DNA from: Onchidella celtica
Lineage: Eukaryota > Mollusca > Gastropoda > Systellommatophora > Onchidiidae
Length of the DNA stretch: 64,000 bases
Assembly (NCBI GenBank): GCA_963931925.1
Contig: OZ007579.1
Coordinates: 25,204,269-25,268,268 of the forward strand
Reading direction: 5' to 3'
The notes under the pieces are model-generated. The model searched no databases, had not been told where the DNA came from, and saw only the letters and a program-made list of their open reading frames with translations. Shown here piece by piece: positions 58,101 through 64,000 of this stretch (positions are counted from its first letter, which is position 1; every line of letters begins with the position of its first letter). Position numbers and translations under genes: made by a program.

Positions 58101-61100
58101 GTAAATGCAATGGCAAACATTTGTTAAAATGCAGTTTTTCTGAAACTGACAATCAATCTGTATAAATTCAAAATCCTGGTAAGCTAATTATTTTGATCAA
58201 AATCATTTTTAAATTAGTTTCCTAGAAGTACTTCATGCAATCAAGAAAATTCAATAAAAATCAATCTAAATTCTGCACAATACATTTTCTCTGTAGTATG
58301 GCATTCGTGACTCCAAAAAGTTTCACTGAATCATAGAGAGCTAGATTTTGATCTAAAGTGACAAAATGTCATCAGATTTTTATATTAAAAACAAAAATGC
58401 AGTTTGCATATTTACACCCCAAATTCAGCTATCTCCCTGTACCATTGTTCTCACATAACAAGGAACAGGTATGCCTCTCTGAAAAGCATTTGCTAAATTC
58501 TAACTCACCTTTCTGCAATATCTGATGACGTAAGTCACGGCTGTCATTGTAGTGCTCTGCCCTGACTTGTCTGACCTCAACTTCTCAGTCAACTGTGTTA
58601 AAAATGGAACAGATAACAAAACACATGAGATACCGGTAGTTATGAAATTGCTGAATGTTGAATTTTCACTTTCTGTAATATTAAGTCTTTCAAATTCACA
58701 GACTGAACTAATCAAAATATAGTTTTAAAGATTTCATAAACTCCATACTATGTGAGCAGTCAGGTCAGTTCAACACTGAGGCTATCAACTTAAAAGCCTT
58801 TAAGTTGGCTGGAGTGTTTGAATTCACAATAAAAATTCCACAAACATTCTAAAGCTAAGAAGGTAGTTATGATGGTACAAAGCTTGGGCAATTCATGGTA
58901 CAAGATAATCATCTCAAATAAATGCCTGGATCAATGAAAGAGTACAAAGCTTATGCAATCCACAAGAAAATGTTATAGGCCAAAAAAAATAAAACGTATT
59001 TGCACAGCTCTACCGAAGCAGACATACAGGAAACTTAATGTTAAAGTTGAAAAAGTAGGCCATGGAAAAAAGGAATCGGAAAAAGTCAAGCAGCAAAAAG
59101 TCTTAAAAGACCACTCAAAGATGTGACTTTAGGAGTGTCCGTGGGTGGGGTGTCGCAGGAAGGCTGAGCTAGCCCCTCAGGGAGTTAGTCCTACAATGGA
59201 TGTTTACAATTTTTATAAAAAGCTAAGTTAATTTCACTTTTCTTTTTACTGGACTTTTTGTCTATTTACTTTTTTCCCAAACATCCGGCAAATTTGTGTA
59301 TCAATTTCTTCAGCCACTGTGGCCAATACCAACTATCTGTCTAAAAGTGAGGGGTAAGCATGACAGGTGAACCGACCTTCTTGGTCCATGCAGTCATGCC
59401 GGACACAGCCTCTCTGTCATTCATCACTGCTTGTGTTGTCACTTCCAACAGTTTCTGCTCAAGCCCCATTCTCTATCAAAAAGTTGGAAAACAAATACAA
59501 AACAGTGAAACTCTCACCATTTCAAACACTCATTTATACAGGATTCAGTAAAGGTTTATGAATATACATGGAGCCTGGGTGAATTTCCTATGTACACAGA
59601 GTTCAGGGATAGACAAAGTATTGTAAAAACCACAGAAAATCTGTGGAGGCGCGGCAAGACTTAAGCAAAGTGACAGACGAAGCTCTCCGAGAATCAGAGT
59701 TTACGACTCACATTTGTCAAATGTTCCACGATTTTTTTATTTGTTTGATTTTCTATTCGTTTCATTTTCTATCTTGTCACATTTTTTTCTCCACGAACAT
59801 TTAATATACCAAAAGTTTAATTTGTCTTCCTCTTCCTTTGCCTCTGATTGTATTATTTCTGTATCATTCCTTACGAGCGGCTTTGCCGTATACAAATTTT
59901 TCTTTTTGCCACATTTTGACATAGTTCAGGGAATATAATGAAGTCTGAATAAACTGAAAAACCCTTACAAACTTCATGAAGCTATTAGCTTAAGGAAAGA
60001 AAATGCTCATGAAAAAAAACAGGGATCATACATCTTTACAATCCCTCAATGCTGAAGATTCACCCTAAATCTCATCTCAGCTTCAACAGTTATCAACTCT
60101 CTCTTACCTTAGCACAGAGAGACAGTGTAAACTCCATCAGGTCAGCTGGATCCACACATTCAAATAGTTTGGAAGGTTTACTGGCACTCAGACACTGAAT
60201 CAGCAGCTGGACAATGTCTGTCTCTACTTCATGTTCTGAAGAAATGATGGATGGATGGATGGATGGATGGATGGATGGATGGATGAATGGATGGTGGATG
60301 GATGGATGGATGAATGAATGAATGGATGGATGGACAAATGGATGGATGGACAAACGGATGGTTAGATGGATGGATGAATAAACAAGTAAGTGGATGCATG
60401 GTGAAGAATGATTTTTTATTCTACTTGACGAAAATGCGTCTCCTTTTTGCAGCTTGAAAATTTTGTAAATAAATAAATATCAAGACCGAATTCTATCCAA
60501 AAAGGACATGTCCACGTAATTTACCATCCAAAACTAAAGGCACTACACTAAAGGTCACAATTATTGTTCACACAGTTGCAGTGTTTACAATACATGTTCA
60601 GCCCCTAGCTCCATTATGCTACAGTATGATACATCAAAAGCATTTTGCTTCAGAAGTAGTGAACACCACAGAAATTTACACACATCCGCAGAAATCCTTT
60701 GAACCCTTGTTGTGAAACACAGAGATGCAAAATTCTGACTTACGCATATCCTGTGAATGCTTCACTGTAGCCAGCATGACCAGTGCACCCACCTGGCATC
60801 TGAGGCTGACGGTAGGAAGAAAATCAAGGTCCAGGTGTCTCAGTGTCTGAAGTGATAAACAAACACAACATACTGATAAACTGAAAAGCAGTAGAAACAT
60901 ACCTAAATGAGATTTGAGAAGCCAGACAGACTGACAAACAGATAGTTGTGAAAGATATCGTCGCTTGGCTGTTGGCACCTCATTAAAACTAAAAACAAAG
61001 GCTGTTTTTAAAGGACCCTAGTGTAACGGATAAGCCAAATAGAGAAAATTCAGAGTTCATACAAAGTCTTGAAAATTAATTTTAAGGACTTTTTAAGGAC

Positions 61101-64000
61101 TTCCTAAGGACTCACAGTAAACAAATTAAGGACCTGTGTGCCTGTGACCAAGAAATATTACAACTATACAAGTGGTATGCAGCACTCATCAAAACAGAAT
61201 GTTTCTGTATCCAGAGTTCAAACCTAGTAAATTCACCCTGAAAAGTTCAGTTATTTCAAAGTACCAATTATCCAGTGTGCAATTGGAAGATCTGAATCTC
61301 AAATGTATCAACTGAAACACAAATTTTAAGGACTTTTTAAGGACTCTGGCATCATTTTCAGAATTTAAGGACTTTTTGAGTACTTATTTTTTCTTTTATG
61401 AAAATTAAGGACTTTTAAAGAACTGTGTGAATTCTGGAAAATACTGAGTTGTGTTCACCACTCAGCTATAGATTTGTATGTAAAATACTCAAGTCTTCTA
61501 ATAACAGCCTTTGCGTTTCAGTTTTAACAAGGTTCCACCAGCCAACTGACAATACGTACAGCCCTTCAACAATGATTGAAATTGTTACCCCAGTACTCTA
61601 TCTCCACATCAGTGTAGTTGAAGAAAATTGATTGTAAGTTTTAAATTTTACAAAGTGTTACATCAACTTTTTAACACTTTGTATCTACTTCCACAGATGA
61701 ACCACTTTCATGATTTTTGGAAGAATAATAAAAGGCATTTTGTTATTTCAAATAATTATGGCCTTATTTTGTTGTAAAAAGTAGAGATAGAATGAAGTAA
61801 TCCTGCAGCGACAGAATGTTGACTCACATGAACCAGAACAGGAAAACAGGGCAGCATAGGTAGGTTTCCTTTCAGTTCAGACAAACGTATAGCACTGCTG
61901 GGGATGTGAGGATATGAGATGCATAATGATATAACATCAAAACATGAAATATTACGACTGATCTATGCTGAGTAATGAAAGATTAATGTGAAAAACAATG
62001 CTCACCATGGCAAAAATTCACTGAGATGCATGTAAATGTAATGAAAGGTGAAAATATGAAGACATGGAAAATGAAATTTGTTTTGATTTTCAACTTTTCA
62101 ATTTGACAATAAACAAAAGTTAAAACTGCAAACTTCAACACTCACCATGTGGCATCTGATCCATCCATCTGAATTAAAAACTGCACCACGGCTGACAGAT
62201 CAACTCCTCCATCTTTTTGACTGTCTTCATTGGCCCTCACTATCTTCCTCTTCTTCTTGCGTGGGCTGTAAAAGACAAGAAATTTCAGATCATCAAAGTC
62301 GCTAAATAACCCTCTAAAACCATCTTTATCTTCCAACTTCATGACTGGAAAGGTATTGCTCATGGTACTGATGTATAAATGATAATTGGGCATTAATCTA
62401 GTCCTTGTGGATGAGAAGCCAGTTTGCTTCTATCTGAGTGACTGATCAAACTTTCTGATGCTTCTAATGAGAACACATGGTCACATTTCAACCATAGTAC
62501 ACAGCATGGGATCTATTCTAATGATCTTAAAATAAAAATTACTCTTGATATGTGAGTACACAGACTGAAGCAGACAAAAACAAAATTTAGACTTTGATAA
62601 TAATTTGATAATAGTCATAATTTTATTAACAGTGACTGTGTTAGATATTTAAAACATTTCACAAACATGATTAAATTTATGTTTTCCCAAAATCAATGTC
62701 ATAACTTTATTTGATTTGAAACATGTGTTTTTGGTTCGACTGGGAGATTGGAAATTAGAGAACATTACACAACCCCAATATAAAACACAGTCACAACCTA
62801 CAAAGGTGTCCATGTCCAATTGCAGAAACAGATCAAGTAGGGAATGAGTTAAACAAAAAAGGTATCTGATTACACAAATATGAGTTTCACACATCTTTCA
62901 TGATACAGAATTAATTCTGCAGGAGCTAAAAGCTTCGAGTGACAAAGGCTGACCTGTGTGTGGTGTCTGTCAAATCCTGAAGTAAAACCTTCCATATCCT
63001 GGCAGACAGTTTCTCCTGGAGTAGCTCAACTTCTCGTACAGCCGGGTGTGCCAGGAACTGCTGGACTTCAGTAAACAAATTAGACTCTACAGTAGATCTG
63101 TGAACACATTAAATGGACATGGTGAGGAGAGAAAAAAAAAACAACTGTAATTGCTGTTTGTTTTTGAACACGTACATGTGTATTGTATGTTCCCAGACCT
63201 GTATGGTTGTGCTATCAGTATACTTAGCAACTGGGATTTTTCAAGACTTTTATTTAACTCTGTATATTTTTTTTTTTTTTTCATGACACGTTTGTGTTTA
63301 TTTGAAAAAAAAACATGGGATAACATAAAAATAGAATGTAGACTATGTACCAAATGAAACAGTCAAATAACAGTTAATATAAAGCTCAATGATTTAAATA
63401 ATTCAAAGCATTATGTGACAGTTTGAAGGATCGAATGTCAGTCAAATTATTGATAAAGTTGAACTTGGCGCTAAAAAGTAAAAATTCTAGCTACATTTAT
63501 TTGTCAAAGTCACATAAAAATAGACTGGGGTTTGTATTTCAAACACTTTCATAATAAAAGGTAAAAGGCGGAAATACTCCATTTTCCTCCATTTAAACAA
63601 AAAGAAGATTTCTTATTTTCCCTTTCATAAAAGTCCAATCACCTTATAAAACTAGCCACAATGGAAAGTGTTACTTTACGTTTGCACCAAATAGCTCTGA
63701 CTGTTCACGCAATCTTCAAATTAAATGTGACACCTCTGAATCGAAACTACGAGATTCAGTACGAAACTAGTGACGCCTCATGATGTTGATCTTATTCATT
63801 ACTAGCATCTGGTATAGTCAGCTTAAGTTCAGACATCCTCTTTAGATCTCTCACCTCTTTAGGTCTTCCAGAGATGCCAGTGACAGGACACTGACCACAA
63901 GATCCACACAGGTGTCAATCACAGACTCGGAAAGGCATTGGCCAATCAGGGGAAATAACTGAGAAAACTGTTGAAACTTCTGCAAGGGCAGGTCTGATGC
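46004..64000 (-). CDS. URB2: URB2-like ribosome biogenesis protein, C-terminal part (15 exons, 5' end outside window)
   Basis: URB2/Npa2 proteins act in the nucleolus in early large-subunit (60S) assembly, in yeast with Npa1 and Rsa3. The last exon encodes an end of the form [15 protein letters not shown] then [12 protein letters not shown]. This follows the conserved Urb2/Npa2 C-terminal pattern (L.A.L.PGV...F, then a Tyr-rich stop). Upstream exons encode Leu-rich helical repeats and a basic stretch ([13 protein letters not shown]) suited to a nucleolar protein. Exons, 5' to 3': 63855-64000+, 62954-63097, 62146-62265, 61828-61897, 60744-60846, 60108-60235, 59377-59472, 58509-58592, 57678-58094, 56440-57096, 51463-51585, 49570-49771, 48607-48947, 47750-47902, 46004-46159. 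Phases match at all 14 junctions, giving about 979 codons. Known homologues are about 1,500 residues, so roughly a third is missing at the 5' side. Apart from the C-terminal domain the name rests on general similarity. Confidence 0.8.
46762..47599. mobile_element. Non-autonomous pogo/Tigger-like element in a URB2-like intron
   Basis: The left end CAGTCCAATCCACTTATCTC and the inverted right end CAGTGCAATCCTAATATCTC share most bases over about 23 bp, both continuing into GAC. The element is flanked by TA on both sides. Internally the motif (t)ctcgac recurs near each end, as in pogo-type elements. The length is 838 bp and no transposase is present. The flanks also carry a 32-bp imperfect direct repeat (taaccgaattacaa(g/a)cttttcatgaaata) on both sides. 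Confidence 0.75.
47750..47902 (-). CDS. URB2: URB2-like exon 14
   Basis: 51 codons ([14 protein letters not shown] ... KGKLHMTIK), phase 0 at both ends. The donor reads AAG|GTAAGG and the acceptor TTCTGTCAG. It is Leu-rich and helical. Confidence 0.82.
48607..48947 (-). CDS. URB2: URB2-like exon 13
   Basis: 341 nt encoding [17 protein letters not shown] through GQTVELY. The donor is TAT|GTACTT. The acceptor is placed at ACAG|TC because this restores phase with the upstream exon (phase 1). An alternative acceptor 14 bases further in (TTCAG|CAGCAG) would break it. Confidence 0.75.
49570..49771 (-). CDS. URB2: URB2-like exon 12
   Basis: 202 nt encoding [15 protein letters not shown] and [15 protein letters not shown], continuing Leu-rich. 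The acceptor is CATTGACAG. The donor is taken as ACT|GTCAGT on phase grounds (phase 1 into the next exon). Confidence 0.75.
49838..49996 (-). repeat. 30-bp tandem repeat, about 5 copies, intronic
   Basis: The plus-strand units start gtgaaatacttataag(c/g)aac and recur at roughly 30-base steps with a few substitutions. The array lies just upstream of URB2-like exon 12 in the transcribed direction. Confidence 0.8.
51197..51242 (-). mobile_element. MITE terminal fragment
   Basis: The stretch aagggggatatcattctaag then cccggaacagcacagtcagctg matches the terminal repeat of the MITE family seen at 7,951, 31,092 and 43,447. Nothing of the interior follows, so it is a broken end. Confidence 0.65.
51463..51585 (-). 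CDS. URB2: URB2-like exon 11
   Basis: 41 codons ([20 protein letters not shown] ... KELFKHMYQ), phase 0 at both ends. The acceptor is TTGACCCCCAG and the donor CAG|GTGTGC. The full-length LINE lies in the intron just upstream of this exon. Confidence 0.8.
51860..55087 (-). CDS. LINE endonuclease-reverse transcriptase, intact
   Basis: 1,075 codons without interruption. The apurinic-type endonuclease covers about residues 15-270: N22 in AWNIRTL, E56 in LSETRL, D167 and N169 in [10 protein letters not shown], and D262-H263 in GTDHRL. RT runs about 530-800: NHRGISLLS at 571-579, [11 protein letters not shown] from 641 with D643, [13 protein letters not shown] from 699, and the catalytic FADD at 762-765. 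The region after RT has [20 protein letters not shown]2H2 finger closes the protein (C1053, C1056, H1069, H1073), probably for nucleic-acid binding. Nicking of target DNA and target-primed copying of its RNA is the known family mechanism. All key residues are present, so the protein could be active. Exact clade not assigned; RTE-like annotation is possible. Confidence 0.93.
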   Translation of the reverse strand: MGIPFCGRNKKKFSLLRLGAWNIRTLQDNSNNPERRTALIAIELSRYNLDIVALSETRLPDSGQLKELSGGYTFFWKGKGAVEPRQHGVGFAIKNDLVRNLQSMPIEINDRLMTLRIPVGKSQSATLISAYAPTMTNPDEAKDKFYSDLESVICSVPAADKLILLGDFNARVGSEISAWPSVLGPHGVGSCNNNGLRLLTLCAEFGLFITNTNFSLSVRNRTSWMHPRSKHWHLIDYVIVRKTDRKDVLVTKAMCGAEWGTDHRLIVCKLRLTLRRNRRPQGKAPPKRLNVSKLCSAEKQSELSSELSSKLDCVTFDPENIEQSWTDLNTTVHSCASSTVGFPVRKHQDWFNDNDNEIKVLIKEKNSLIQAHCSDPSSTAKADALRACKGVLQKKLRKMKNDWLEERVRETQKYADTNNTRKFFESLRAVFGPSRSGTTPLLASDGSTRIVELNAIIQRWAEHFGGVLNRPSNINTESIDRLPQTPINAALAKPFTANETRTATNQMSFNKSPGVDSIPAEVYAFGGEKLIERLTELFNHMLKAGKLPQDFKDASIIHLYKNKGDSQVCDNHRGISLLSIAGKILARMLLNRLLDHLSSNDLLPESQCGFRKERGTADMIFAARQIQEKCMEQNKALYITFVDLTKAFDTVCREGLWKILAKFGCPPEFITIVRQFHDGMQAAVKSNGSVSEPFAVTNGVKQGCVLAPTLFSIMFSAMLQEAFSSPPQGVSIKYRTDGSLFNLRRLQAKTKTKSTQVCDLLFADDCALLAHDEDSMQNCVDKFSSACDNFGLTISTKKTEVLHQPTPDDKYPVTPNIKVHDSLLKVSENFTYLGSTLSSAARADTEILSRISKASSAFGRLRKRVWDVAGIRTDTKLKVYNAVVLPTLLYGAETWTVYQSHARKLNHFHLACLRKILRIKWQDKIPDTEVLNRAKELSIFCHLKKIQLRWAGHVVRMPDSRLPKQIFFSELSNGTRNVGAPKRRYKDTLKQSLKAFAIDVSEWEKLSLDRANWRAALTRGSKAWEADRVQQAIKKRERRKKRPSGTEPTEHSCHLCRRVCRAKIGLISHMRSHKS
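55105..55707 (-). CDS. Possible ORF1 or leader ORF of the LINE (200 codons)
   Basis: An open frame ends 17 bases before the start of the endonuclease-RT frame and is in the same orientation. It has no RNA-binding motif I recognise and no coiled coil. It could be an ORF1-like product, an upstream leader ORF, or a chance frame in the 5' region. A corresponding frame is not evident in the broken LINE at 32.7 kb, which lowers confidence. Confidence 0.25.
   Translation of the reverse strand: MIDRADGNIPSLWPGYRDTEHPPVLVFFGLVFHPSQLGLRGCGVAYRQPVRQYDCPSGILLHLDTFPVVLTLSCHLDKLCPGERVSLMFAQLFLTKNKFFAPVLTLTSSSFIFVSSSFLSKFQRRWASAVAAGLDRLEAVSTDLHVGGCGLWSLHRRLKWRRGEAAPTVAEQPYLRIALLTSTEEGARKGALKKAHFTSP
56081..56191 (-). 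repeat. 111-bp perfect duplication, copy 1
   Basis: Identical by eye to 57,109-57,219, from gatt plus 12 A to gaaacat. On the minus strand it holds TTTCAG, then about 40 bp beginning AAGTTCCGGACAAGG, then a donor-like GTAAGC. It therefore looks like a tiny exon with both splice signals. Confidence 0.9.
56440..57096 (-). CDS. URB2: URB2-like exon 10 (longest)
   Basis: 219 codons, phase 0 at both ends. It begins [10 protein letters not shown] and ends FLEKMLLQL. The acceptor is TTATCTGTAG and the donor CTG|GTATGA. The middle is low-complexity acidic and Ser-rich ([12 protein letters not shown]), a likely disordered linker. It is flanked on both sides by the 111-bp duplication. Confidence 0.82.
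57109..57219 (-). repeat. 111-bp perfect duplication, copy 2
   Basis: The second copy of 56,081-56,191, starting 12 bases upstream (in gene direction) of exon 10. Its A-run becomes a T-run in the transcript and supplies the pyrimidine tract for the exon 10 acceptor. Confidence 0.9.
57678..58094 (-). CDS. URB2: URB2-like exon 9
   Basis: 139 codons, phase 0/0. It begins [19 protein letters not shown]. It carries a strongly basic then acidic run ([19 protein letters not shown]), a likely nuclear or nucleolar signal. The donor is AAG|GTGATG and the acceptor TACCTCCAG. Confidence 0.83.
58509..58592 (-). CDS. URB2: URB2-like exon 8
   Basis: 28 codons ([12 protein letters not shown] ... YVIRYCRK), phase 0/0. 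The donor AAG|GTGAGT is near-perfect. The acceptor TTTAACACAG has a good pyrimidine tract. Confidence 0.8.
59377..59472 (-). CDS. URB2: URB2-like exon 7
   Basis: 32 codons ([14 protein letters not shown] ... MTAWTKK), phase 0/0. The acceptor is TTTTTGATAG and the donor AAG|GTCGGT. Confidence 0.75.
60108..60235 (-). CDS. URB2: URB2-like exon 6
   Basis: 128 nt ([15 protein letters not shown] ... FTLSLCAK). It takes phase 1 from exon 5. The donor is AAG|GTAAGA. The acceptor CATTTCTTCAG sits against a tetranucleotide microsatellite. Confidence 0.8.
60245..60380 (+). repeat. GGAT microsatellite next to an exon
   Basis: A run of ggat/gaat/gaca tetranucleotides. On the gene's strand it reads ATCC and ends about 10 bases before the exon 6 acceptor AG. 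Confidence 0.93.
60744..60846 (-). CDS. URB2: URB2-like exon 5
   Basis: 103 nt ([13 protein letters not shown] ... [11 protein letters not shown]), phase 0 in and phase 1 out. The donor is C|GTAAGT and the acceptor TCACTTCAG. Confidence 0.78.
61432..61551 (+). repeat. Dispersed repeat, partial relatives at 3,293, 41,100 and 44,340
   Basis: The words gaaaatactgagttgtgtt, gctcagctata-like, ataacagcc and cagttttaacaaggttccacc recur in part and in the same order at about 3,293-3,375 (first half), 41,135-41,220 and 44,345-44,400 (second half). It is an old, unclassified repeat. Confidence 0.5.
61828..61897 (-). CDS. URB2: URB2-like exon 4
   Basis: 70 nt ([15 protein letters not shown] ... FPVLVH). 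It takes phase 2 from exon 3 and ends phase 0. The donor CAT|GTGAGT is good. The acceptor is taken at CCCCAG; using the next CAG would delete one codon. Confidence 0.75.
62146..62265 (-). CDS. URB2: URB2-like exon 3
   Basis: 120 nt ([16 protein letters not shown] ... [11 protein letters not shown]), phase 2 in and phase 2 out. The acceptor CTTTTACAG and the donor TG|GTGAGT are both strong. PRKKKRK is a classical basic nuclear-signal type. Confidence 0.8.
62954..63097 (-). CDS. URB2: URB2-like exon 2
   Basis: 144 nt ([15 protein letters not shown] ... [11 protein letters not shown]), phase 2 in and phase 2 out. The acceptor is GTTCACAG and the donor AG|GTCAGC. Confidence 0.77.
63855..64000 (-). 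CDS. URB2: URB2-like exon 1 of those seen (continues past window edge)
   Basis: At least 146 nt ([18 protein letters not shown] ... LASLEDLK), ending in phase 2 with the donor AG|GTGAGA. Its 5' border lies outside the window, along with the start codon and upstream exons. Confidence 0.77.

Noticed and set aside
1-64000. tRNA or rRNA genes
   Set aside because: I looked for tRNA B-box-like words and rRNA-like blocks and saw none that fold convincingly; a covariance-model scan would be needed to exclude them.

Overview
This is an animal nuclear window: AT-rich and intron-containing, with dense interspersed repeats and no operons. Its one clearly recognisable cellular gene is split by GT-AG introns. 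The repeat content (a Ty3/gypsy element with integrase before reverse transcriptase, endonuclease-type LINEs ending in a zinc finger, many small inverted-repeat elements, long minisatellites) suits a marine invertebrate, plausibly a mollusc. That taxonomic call is inference; nothing here proves it.

Layout. 1-12.5 kb is gene-poor repeat graveyard: a MITE family, two LINE 3' remnants near 3.5-4.3 kb, a solo LTR nested inside a MITE (7.95-9.41 kb), and a 37-bp tandem repeat near 10.4 kb. 12.8-25.66 kb is one large minisatellite field, mostly about 45 bp per unit, split by an LTR retrotransposon at 15,021-21,565 with apparently identical 596-bp LTRs, a 5-bp target duplication, a tRNA-Pro primer site and one 1,490-codon gag-pol frame. 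Its domain order is Gag-PR-IN-RT-RNaseH, the Gmr1-like order, and the first integrase catalytic Asp position reads Val. 25.7-31.9 kb holds low-complexity DNA, a 44-bp palindromic tandem repeat and a hairpin-type inverted repeat. 31.97-32.67 kb is a 14-copy 50-bp minisatellite next to a LINE (to about 36.16 kb) broken by one frameshift and one nonsense codon. 37.2-40.3 kb carries two unrecognised intronless ORFs; the second is very Cys-rich.

From 46.0 kb to the right edge the minus strand carries the 3' part of a gene I identify as URB2 (large-subunit ribosome biogenesis). I traced 15 exons with matching reading phases at every junction, about 979 codons; the 5' part lies beyond the window. 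Its introns hold a pogo-like MITE (46.76-47.60 kb), a full-length LINE with an intact 1,075-codon frame in the same orientation as the gene (about 51.7-55.9 kb), and a perfect 111-bp duplication on both sides of the longest exon.

The coding content is thus one conserved nucleolar gene, two possible lineage-specific ORFs, and mobile-element genes. Exon borders were placed by eye from splice consensus and phase, without transcripts.
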